Shown: positions 1-5,085 of the stretch, in pieces
Position numbering within the stretch: the first letter of the stretch is position 1
Layout: each line of letters starts with the position of its first letter
Notes under the pieces: model-generated
Seen by the model: only the letters and a program-made list of their open reading frames with translations
The model's database searches: none
What the model was told of the DNA's origin: nothing
Program-made: the position numbers and the translations under genes
DNA from: a bacterium
Lineage (GTDB): Bacteria > Desulfobacterota > Binatia > UBA12015
Assembly: GCA_029976905.1 (NCBI GenBank)
Contig: JAPOLW010000178.1
Location: 1 to 7,360, forward strand
Direction: 5' to 3'
DNA: 7,360 bases

Positions 1-87
1 GTGGATCTTTGTCCTCCGCCCTCGGACCCGTGACGCGCGCGGTGCCGCGATTTGACCGCGTCCCGCGTGCGCCCGGCCGGGCCCTGG
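1..87. other. Left-edge flank downstream of the SDR gene, no gene seen
   Basis: No convincing coding sequence. It holds a perfect 12-base palindrome, GCCCGGCCGGGC (71-82), 5 bases beyond the SDR stop on the minus strand, and a short dyad CGCGG-TG-CCGCG (38-49). Either could contribute to transcript-end structure, but no U-tract follows, so no terminator is called. Confidence 0.3.
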
Positions 88-834
88 TCAGGCCGACCGT
101 GGGCGATTCTCCACCGAGACCACCGCCCCCGCGCTATCCGGGTCGCGAACGAGGTCGAGCACCCGGCCGGCGATCTCTTCGGGAGTCAGCATCTCGACCG
201 CGTCGATGATGGCCTGCAGCCAGGGCGCGGGTCCTCCCGGGCCGGACTCCTGCACCATGTCGGTCGAGACCAGGCCGGGGCAGACGCAGCTGACGCGCAC
301 GCCGTGGGTGTCGGCCAGGGGCGCGCAGGAGCGCGTGAAGTGGACGACACCGGCTTTGGTCGCGGCGTAGACCGCCTGCGGGGGCAGGGGAGTGAAGGCG
401 GCGCCGGAGGCGGTATGAACGATGGCGCCGCCACCGGCGCGGGAGATCGGTTCGAGAGCCAGGCGAGTCCCAAGGATCACCGCCCGCAGATTGACGTCGA
501 CGATCGCGGCGGAACGCTCGGCAGAGACCTTCGGCCAATCGTCGGCGCCCTCCCCGATTCCCGCGTTGTTGTGCAGGATGTGCAGGGCGCCGTAGCGCTG
601 CACGGTCTCGTCGATCATCCGATGGAGTGCTGGGGCGCTCCCAACGTCGGTGGCGCGCAGCCAGGCGTCGGCGCCGTGCTGGCCGACGAGAGCGGCGGTC
701 TCCGCCGCCGCCTCCGCGCGGACGTCGGCAAGGACGACCGCGCGGGCTCCGGCCCGGGCGAGGGCAACGGCCGTCGCCCGGCCAATGCCGCGGGCGGCTC
801 CCGTCACGATCGCGACTTTTCCTGCGACATCCAT
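88..834 (-). CDS. Short-chain dehydrogenase/reductase (SDR), probably NAD-dependent
   Basis: A 248-residue protein of the usual length for a classical SDR: a cytoplasmic Rossmann-fold oxidoreductase that interconverts an alcohol and a ketone using NAD(P). The cofactor motif TGAARGIG is at residues 11-18, NNAG at 89-92, the structural Asn at 115 (VNL), the catalytic Ser at 143, and the YxxxK pair at Tyr156 and Lys160, followed by the PG turn at 186-187. Asp37 at the end of the second strand (LADV) is the residue that usually selects NAD over NADP, so NAD preference is inferred. The substrate cannot be told from sequence. The ATG at 832-834 has a GAGG Shine-Dalgarno on the minus strand (bases 840-843, 5-base spacer), and the glycine motif sits at the normal distance from this start. 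It is divergent from the stress-protein gene. Family confidence is very high; specific function is unknown. Confidence 0.95.
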   Translation of the reverse strand: MDVAGKVAIVTGAARGIGRATAVALARAGARAVVLADVRAEAAAETAALVGQHGADAWLRATDVGSAPALHRMIDETVQRYGALHILHNNAGIGEGADDWPKVSAERSAAIVDVNLRAVILGTRLALEPISRAGGGAIVHTASGAAFTPLPPQAVYAATKAGVVHFTRSCAPLADTHGVRVSCVCPGLVSTDMVQESGPGGPAPWLQAIIDAVEMLTPEEIAGRVLDLVRDPDSAGAVVSVENRPRSA

Positions 835-943
835 GTCCGCCTCGTTCGCAGGGCACTCCTAGCAGAAACCGATCTCGGATGGTGGTTCCCCATCCCGGCT
901 GGCGCGGGTTCGTCCTCCCGAACTCCGGTGGTATAGAGGCGGG
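835..943. promoter_or_regulatory. Divergent intergenic region (SDR / universal stress protein) with a small inverted repeat
   Basis: This 109-base spacer lies between two divergent genes, so it should hold the promoters of both. The one dyad I can see is GGATGG (877-882) and CCATCC (890-895), separated by 7 bases; it could be an operator half-site pair or chance in GC-rich DNA. I could not identify convincing -35/-10 pairs for either direction. A TATAGA hexamer at 932-937 overlaps the ribosome-binding site of the plus-strand gene and has no partner -35, so it is not called as a promoter. Confidence 0.35.
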
Positions 944-1396
944 GTGTCGAAGATCATCTACAAACGCATTCTGGTGGCGGTCGACTTCTCGGAGCCTTCG
1001 GAGCAGGCCATGCAACACGCGTTTGGGCTGGCCCAGGCGTCGGGTGCTCAGATCCACGTGATCTACGTGATCGAGGACTCGTTTCGTGCCGCCCTTCCGT
1101 GGGCGAGCGAGGCCCAGGCGCAGGTGGAGAGGTTGCGCGCCATCGAGTTCGAGGCGGCAAACGGCAAGCTCGCCGAATTCGTTCCTTCGCCCCGCGACGT
1201 CGACGTCGAGCTCATGGTGCGCAATGGAGACGTCGAAGTCGAGGTCCTCGGCTACGCGCAGGAGATCGGGGCGGATCTGATCGTCATCGCCAACGTCGGC
1301 CGACGGCGTGTCGGAGAATTGCTGCTCGGGTCTTCGGCCGCAAGCCTACTGCGCACCAGCACCCTGCCGGTTTTGCTGGTGCCGCCCGCCGCCTAG
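944..1396 (+). CDS. Universal stress protein, UspA family, single domain
   Basis: A 150-residue single Usp domain, the standard size for this cytoplasmic family of small dimeric nucleotide-binding stress proteins. The N-terminal strand ILVAVDFS (residues 9-16) places the conserved Asp at 14. The C-terminal nucleotide loop is at 116-130, followed by the last strand LPVLLVP (141-147). The ATP-binding pattern of the MJ0577-type branch is G-2x-G-9x-G-S/T. Here it reads A116-2x-G119-9x-G129-S130, so the first Gly is Ala; ATP binding is possible but not certain. The start is GTG at 944-946, chosen because AGAGG (935-939) gives a good Shine-Dalgarno 4 bases upstream and because the first beta-strand follows at the usual distance. 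A channel gene follows in the same direction after 114 bases, so co-transcription and a role in ion or stress homeostasis are plausible. Confidence 0.93.
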   Translation: MSKIIYKRILVAVDFSEPSEQAMQHAFGLAQASGAQIHVIYVIEDSFRAALPWASEAQAQVERLRAIEFEAANGKLAEFVPSPRDVDVELMVRNGDVEVEVLGYAQEIGADLIVIANVGRRRVGELLLGSSAASLLRTSTLPVLLVPPAA

Positions 1397-1510
1397 GCGA
1401 GGCGCCGGACCCGGGCCACAGGACGCCCTCGGCGGGTGGAGGGAGATCTCCCGCCGGGAGATTCGCCGCAGACCTTGACATGTCGGCATATCGCGACGAA
1501 CGTCGCCGTC
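1397..1510 (+). promoter_or_regulatory. Leader/intergenic region with a cluster of perfect dyads before the channel gene
   Basis: Between the stress-protein stop and the channel ATG, three related 7-mers alternate in orientation: GGGAGAT (1441-1447), its complement ATCTCCC (1446-1452) and GGGAGAT again (1456-1462). These create a 12-base palindrome (1441-1452) overlapping a hairpin with a 7-bp stem and 3-base loop (1446-1462). Nearer the ATG are an 8-base palindrome, GACATGTC (1477-1484), and a dyad GCGACG-AA-CGTCGC (1493-1506) just where a Shine-Dalgarno would be expected. No U-tract follows the hairpin, so a simple intrinsic terminator is not supported. Operator sites, or an RNA structure controlling channel translation, are the alternatives; both are inference. 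Confidence 0.4.
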
Positions 1511-2338
1511 ATGCGAGACCGGATCGCGGCGGCTCGTCCCCGCAGCTGGCGCGAACATCTCCACGAGGGGATCTTCGAAGCCGATACGCCCACGGGCAAG
1601 GCCTTCGATGTCGCTCTGATCGTCGCGATCCTCGCGAGCGTGGTCGTCGTCACCCTCGACAGCGTCGAGGAAGTCAACCGGCGTCATCACGACGCGCTGG
1701 TCGTTGCGGAATGGCTGGTCACCCTGGCCTTCACCGTCGAATATGTCCTTCGGCTCGTCTGTGTGCGCCGTCCGATCCACTACGCGGTGAGCTTCTTCGG
1801 CGTGGTCGATCTCCTCTCCATCCTGCCGACGTACGTCGGGCTTTTCGTCCCCGGGGCGGAGTCTCTTTTGGTGATCCGCTCCTTGCGTCTCCTGCGGGTC
1901 TTTCGTGTCTTCAAGCTCGCGCGTTTTCTCTCCGAGGCGACCGAATTACGCGCCAGCATCCACGCGGCCCGCGCCAAGCTCGCCGTCTTCGTGGTGACCG
2001 TGGTGATTTCGGTCGTGATCGCAGGCACGGCCATGTACGTCGTCGAGGGGCCCGAGCACGGCTTCACGTCGGTGCCGAAGGGGATGTATTGGGCCGTGGT
2101 CACGCTCACGACCGTTGGGTACGGCGACGTGACACCGGAGACTCCCCTGGGCCAGATGCTCTCGGTCGTCATGATGATTCTGGGCTATAGTCTCATCATC
2201 GTCCCCACCGGGATCGTCTCTGCGGAATTGGCGTTGGCCGGACACCACCGCATTACGTCGCAGCATTGCCCCGCCTGCTCGCGCGAGGGGCACGACGCCG
2301 ACGCCGTGTACTGCAAGTACTGTGGCGAGAAGCTCTGA
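1511..2338 (+). CDS. Voltage-gated potassium-type channel subunit with C-terminal zinc ribbon
   Basis: A 275-residue inner-membrane channel subunit of the six-transmembrane Kv type, expected to act as a tetramer. Approximate segments are S1 at 31-50, S2 at 62-83, S3 at 92-110, S4 at 120-140, S5 at 157-178 and S6 at 213-236. S4 carries a basic residue at every third position (R123, R126, R129, R132, K135, R138), the signature of a voltage sensor. The pore loop holds TVGYGD at 201-206, the K+ selectivity filter, and S6 ends in VPTGIV (231-236). After S6 comes a CPAC (253-256) and CKYC (268-271) pair, a four-cysteine zinc ribbon. The ATG at 1511 is preferred because the FEADTP segment then lies close to the N-terminus as in relatives I know, and because the alternative GTG at 1436 would translate through dyad-rich DNA. 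Neither start has a good Shine-Dalgarno. It follows the stress-protein gene and converges on the phosphatase gene. Confidence 0.93.
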   Translation: MRDRIAAARPRSWREHLHEGIFEADTPTGKAFDVALIVAILASVVVVTLDSVEEVNRRHHDALVVAEWLVTLAFTVEYVLRLVCVRRPIHYAVSFFGVVDLLSILPTYVGLFVPGAESLLVIRSLRLLRVFRVFKLARFLSEATELRASIHAARAKLAVFVVTVVISVVIAGTAMYVVEGPEHGFTSVPKGMYWAVVTLTTVGYGDVTPETPLGQMLSVVMMILGYSLIIVPTGIVSAELALAGHHRITSQHCPACSREGHDADAVYCKYCGEKL

Positions 2339-2378
2339 GGGGTGCGTTCCGTGCAGGCGGGGCGCCCGGCAGGATGCG

Positions 2379-3209
2379 TCACGCGGACGAGAGAAGCGCG
2401 CGGATCGAAGAGTGGAGGCTCCGGGGCGCCGTCAGGACCTCTCGGGCATCCAAAAAGAGGTCGCGCCCACCCAGGTCGGTCGCGACGCCGCCGGCCCGGC
2501 GCACCAGGAGAACGCCCGCGGCGATGTCCCACGGATGCAGCCCTCGCTCGAAGTAGGCATCGAAGCGCCCGGCGGCGACGTAGGCCAGATCGAGGGCGGC
2601 GGCTCCGGCGCGGCGCAGATCGCGGCATCGCGGGAGAAGCCGACGCCAGTCTTCGAGGTATTCGTCCGCGCGCTCCCGCCGGTCGTAGGGGAAGCCGGTG
2701 GCGACGAGGGCCTCGTTGGGTGACGGGCAGTTGCTCGTCGTGATCTCCTCGCCGTTGCATCGCGTGGGTCCGTCCACCGTGGCTTCGAAGAGCTCGTCGC
2801 GCATGGGATCGTAGACGACACCGGCAAGGAGGTCGGTGCCGGGTCTGCCTGCGAGCGGATCACCGGGTCGGAAGCCGCAAACGGCGGCGATCGAAACCGC
2901 GAAGTGGGGGACGCCGTGTGCGAAGTTCACCGTGCCGTCGAGCGGATCGACGACCCAGCAGACGGAAGCGTCGGGTGTCGCGGTGGCGCCGCTCTCCTCT
3001 GTGAGGCGGGCGTGGTGGGGAAAAGCGGCTGCGATTCGTTTGGAGATCAACGCATCGACGCGACGGTCGGTATCGGTGACGAGGTCGACGGCGCTCGCCT
3101 TCGTTTCGATGTGCCTGGTGGCGGGAACGCGGGCGCGGATCTCGCGACCGGCGTCGCGCGCGAGTTCTGCGGCGAAGGCCGCAAGGGCTGCGGGTTCGAC
3201 ATCGGACAT
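2379..3209 (-). CDS. Inositol monophosphatase family protein (SuhB-like)
   Basis: A 276-residue Mg2+-dependent, Li+-sensitive-type sugar/inositol phosphatase, close in length to E. coli SuhB (about 267). Metal-binding motifs are all present: TEES at 70-73 (Glu71), WVVDPLDGT at 85-93 (Asp88, Asp91) and HPWD at 225-228 (Asp228). The stretches VVYDPMRDELF (131-141), ATGFP (170-174), and RRAGAAALDLAYVAAGR (199-215) match SuhB closely. The likely reaction is hydrolysis of myo-inositol-1-phosphate or a related phosphate monoester; histidinol phosphate or PAP phosphatase roles in the same superfamily cannot be excluded. The chosen ATG (3207-3209) gives a SuhB-like N-terminus but has no clear Shine-Dalgarno. 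An ATG 45 bases upstream (3252-3254) has a GGAGG at 3261-3265 with 6-base spacing and would add 15 residues (291 total). Convergent with the channel gene, only 40 bases apart, and divergent from the crotonase pair. Confidence 0.93.
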   Translation of the reverse strand: MSDVEPAALAAFAAELARDAGREIRARVPATRHIETKASAVDLVTDTDRRVDALISKRIAAAFPHHARLTEESGATATPDASVCWVVDPLDGTVNFAHGVPHFAVSIAAVCGFRPGDPLAGRPGTDLLAGVVYDPMRDELFEATVDGPTRCNGEEITTSNCPSPNEALVATGFPYDRRERADEYLEDWRRLLPRCRDLRRAGAAALDLAYVAAGRFDAYFERGLHPWDIAAGVLLVRRAGGVATDLGGRDLFLDAREVLTAPRSLHSSIRALLSSA

Positions 3210-3334
3210 CGGGGAGAGCGTAGCGAATCTCCCGGTCGCCGTCCCGGGGCGCATCGCGCCCCTCCGGGGCGGGCGCCGCCCTCGGCCCGGGTCGGATCTG
3301 GCGCGCGGGAAGCCCCACGTGCGAGGATGCGTCC
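3210..3334. promoter_or_regulatory. GC-rich divergent spacer with two adjacent perfect hairpins
   Basis: This spacer between the phosphatase (minus) and the first crotonase (plus) must contain the promoters of both, though no clear -35/-10 pair is visible. Two perfect inverted repeats sit almost back to back: GGGGCGC-ATC-GCGCCCC at 3246-3262 (7-bp stem, 3-base loop) and GGGCGG-GCG-CCGCCC at 3267-3281 (6-bp stem, 3-base loop). The first contains the alternative phosphatase ATG in its loop and overlaps its potential Shine-Dalgarno. They could be operators, an RNA structure on the phosphatase leader, or by-products of extreme GC content. A GAGGA at 3323-3327 is the ribosome-binding site of the plus-strand gene. 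Confidence 0.35.
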
Positions 3335-4144
3335 ATGCCCGTGCGACTCGAACGCCCACCCGAGCATCCCCATGTGGCCCTGGTGACCCTGGATCGTCCG
3401 GACAAGGCCAACAGCCTCGATCCGGCCATGTTGCGCGAACTCGCGGCGGCCTGGCGGGAGATCGCCGAGGATGCGGCCGTGCGCTGCGCGGTTCTCACGG
3501 GCGAGGGGAGCCGCGTGTTCTGCGCGGGCATGGACATGAGCACCACGATCCCGATCTCGCAGCGGTTTGCGCGCGGGGAGCGCATCGAGCCCGGGGAGTT
3601 CGAGGCTTTGCGCAGTGTGTCGACGGCGCTCCTGGCTGGCTTCGACCTCGGAACGCCGCTCGTCTGTGCCGTCAACGGACATGCCCGCGCCGGTGGCTTC
3701 GACATGATGCTTGCCGCCGAGATCCGCTTCGCGGTGCCGGAGGCCACCTTTGCCCTCGAGGAGGTGGCGCTCGGACTCTACCCCACAGGCAACGCTTCGG
3801 TTCTTTTGCCGCGTCAGATTCCCTTGGTGCATGCCCACGAAATTCTCCTTGCCGCGCGCCCCATCTCGGCCGAGCGAGCGCTGGCGATCGGCTTGATCAA
3901 CCAGATCGTCGAGCCCGGAGAACTGCTGCCGAGGGCCTTCGAGATGGCGGATACGATTGCGGCCAACGCTCCCCTGGCGGTGCGTGAAACGCGACACGGC
4001 GTGCGCGAGATCTCGGGCCGTTCGCTCGAGGAGGGGTATCGGATGCAGGAGACCATCGGACGGGAGTTGCGCAGGACCGAGGATGCCCGCGAAGCGCAGC
4101 GCGCCTTCGTCGAGAAGCGACGCCCACGCTGGCGGGGGCGTTGA
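3335..4144 (+). CDS. Enoyl-CoA hydratase/isomerase (crotonase superfamily), Asp/Glu active site
   Basis: A 269-residue cytoplasmic crotonase-fold enzyme acting on an acyl-CoA thioester, of standard length. Visible features are the N-terminal strand and LDRPDKANSL (19-28), the first oxyanion-hole loop FCAGMDM (62-68), the second oxyanion loop AGGFD (119-123), FALEEVALG (139-147) and the C-terminal AFVEKRRP (257-264). In rat enoyl-CoA hydratase the catalytic pair is Glu144/Glu164. Here the matching residues, 20 apart as in the family, are Asp123 and Glu143, so the first Glu is Asp. Thr151 stands where dienoyl-CoA isomerase has its third acid. The enzyme may be a hydratase or a double-bond isomerase; the sequence does not decide. 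The ATG has GAGGA (3323-3327) 7 bases upstream. It precedes a second crotonase gene by 43 bases, probably in one operon. Confidence 0.93.
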   Translation: MPVRLERPPEHPHVALVTLDRPDKANSLDPAMLRELAAAWREIAEDAAVRCAVLTGEGSRVFCAGMDMSTTIPISQRFARGERIEPGEFEALRSVSTALLAGFDLGTPLVCAVNGHARAGGFDMMLAAEIRFAVPEATFALEEVALGLYPTGNASVLLPRQIPLVHAHEILLAARPISAERALAIGLINQIVEPGELLPRAFEMADTIAANAPLAVRETRHGVREISGRSLEEGYRMQETIGRELRRTEDAREAQRAFVEKRRPRWRGR

Positions 4145-4187
4145 CGCGAGCGGGATCCGACCCAGAGCGTCTGGTACGACTCGGGGC

Positions 4188-5009
4188 ATGTTCTTCGAAT
4201 CAAACGTTCTTTGCGTGGAGCGGTCGGGCCACGTCGGACTGCTCTGGCTGGATCGCCCCGAGAAGCGCAACGCCATGTCGCGCGAATTATGGCAGGGTCT
4301 GCCACGGGCCATCCAGGCGCTCGTGGAGGAAGCCGATGTGCGCGCCATCGTTCTGGCCGGGCGTGGGCGGAGCTTTTGCGTGGGACTCGATCTCACCGAC
4401 GCGATGTTGACCCCGAGCGAGGCACCGGCCTCGCAGGCTGCCGCGAACCTCGCGCAGATGGAGGTGACCACCGCTTTCCAGAAGGCGATCACCGCAGTCG
4501 CGGAGTGTCCTGTACCCGTCATTGCAGCGGTCCACGGGCACTGCCTGGGGGGTGGCATCGATTTGATCACCGCCTGTGACGTCCGACTGGCCGCGAAGGA
4601 CGCGACCTTCGGGGTCCGCGAGACCCGGATTGGTATCGTCGCGGACGTCGGCACGCTGCAACGTCTTCCGGCGATCGTCGGGGCGGGGCACGTCGCCGAA
4701 CTCGCCTATACCGGCAAAGACATCGACGCGGCGCGGGCCGAGAAGATCGGTCTGGTGAACGAAGTCTTCGAGGATTTCGACGCAACCCACGGGGCGGCGT
4801 GTGCGATGGCCGAAGAGATCGCCGCGAATTCTCCCATGGCGGTTCGGGGGACGAAGTTCATCCTGCGCCAGAGCGAAGACCTGACCACCGAGCAGAGCCT
4901 GCTTCTCAACGGTCTGTGGACGATGGCGACGAGCCTGCAGTCCAATGACCTCCGCGAAGCGGTGTCGGCCTTCGTTGAGAAGAGACCGGCAAAGTTCGAC
5001 GGGACCTGA
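4188..5009 (+). CDS. Delta(3,5)-delta(2,4)-dienoyl-CoA isomerase-like crotonase (ECH1 type)
   Basis: A 273-residue crotonase. Mammalian peroxisomal/mitochondrial ECH1 uses Asp176, Glu196 and Asp204 to move a 3,5-diene to a 2,4-diene during beta-oxidation of fatty acids with odd-numbered double bonds. Here Asp125 (GGGIDL), Glu145 (GVRET) and Asp153 (IVADVGTLQRLP) occupy the same places with identical spacing (+20 and +28), and the ADVGTLQRLP segment (152-161) is an ECH1 hallmark. The first oxyanion loop is FCVGLDL (63-69), the second GGG at 121-123. The C-terminus ends AFVEKRPAKF (261-270). The ATG at 4188 is the first Met in front of the crotonase N-terminal strand; its Shine-Dalgarno is weak (GGGG at 4183-4186). 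The reading frame is open further upstream, but that part overlaps the previous gene in another frame and has no family-like sequence. Likely co-transcribed with the gene before it. Confidence 0.93.
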   Translation: MFFESNVLCVERSGHVGLLWLDRPEKRNAMSRELWQGLPRAIQALVEEADVRAIVLAGRGRSFCVGLDLTDAMLTPSEAPASQAAANLAQMEVTTAFQKAITAVAECPVPVIAAVHGHCLGGGIDLITACDVRLAAKDATFGVRETRIGIVADVGTLQRLPAIVGAGHVAELAYTGKDIDAARAEKIGLVNEVFEDFDATHGAACAMAEEIAANSPMAVRGTKFILRQSEDLTTEQSLLLNGLWTMATSLQSNDLREAVSAFVEKRPAKFDGT

Positions 5010-5015
5010 GTGAAC

Positions 5016-5053
5016 CTCCGGGGGCCGCGCCACGAGCGATTGGCCCCGGGGAG
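5016..5053. terminator. Possible bidirectional stem-loop between convergent genes
   Basis: Between the converging dienoyl-CoA isomerase and TonB receptor genes, CTCC (5016-5019) pairs with GGAG (5050-5053), and GGGGCC (5021-5026) with GGCCCC (5042-5047). A small internal loop separates the two helices and a 15-base apical loop caps the structure. There is no U-tract on either strand, so an intrinsic terminator is not demonstrated; position between two convergent stops is the main reason to mark it. The remaining bases of this 76-base gap show nothing else. Confidence 0.3.
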
Positions 5054-5085
5054 CCGACCGGAAGGCGACTCGCGACGCGGGATCC

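Noticed and set aside
52..936. 294-residue plus-strand frame antisense to the SDR gene
   Set aside because: The opposite strand has a complete SDR with all catalytic residues; this frame shows no domain.
1446..1462. Intrinsic terminator for the stress-protein gene
   Set aside because: The stem is strong but is followed by ATTCGCC rather than a U-tract, so it is treated as a regulatory dyad.
1475..1480. Perfect TTGACA -35 hexamer upstream of the channel gene
   Set aside because: The sequence 16-18 bases downstream is GAACGT-like, with no acceptable -10 box, so a sigma-70 promoter is not supported.
1436..1510. 25-residue N-terminal extension of the channel from a GTG at 1436
   Set aside because: It has no properly spaced Shine-Dalgarno, runs through the dyad cluster and adds sequence not expected for the family; the ATG at 1511 fits better.
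1099..2190. 363-residue plus-strand frame overlapping the stress protein and channel
   Set aside because: Arg-rich out-of-frame reading of two well-supported genes.
3210..3359. 50-residue N-terminal extension of the phosphatase
   Set aside because: It would overlap the start of the divergent crotonase gene and is Arg/Pro/Gly-rich with no family resemblance; only the shorter 15-residue extension from 3254 remains possible.
2836..3987. 383-residue plus-strand open frame spanning the phosphatase, spacer and first crotonase
   Set aside because: It crosses two real genes in other frames and is rich in Arg, Gly and Ala without any motif.
3047..4654. 535-residue open frame on the minus strand, antisense to the two crotonase genes
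   Set aside because: It is opposite two genes with clear catalytic motifs, has no recognisable domain and a composition typical of antisense frames in GC-rich DNA.
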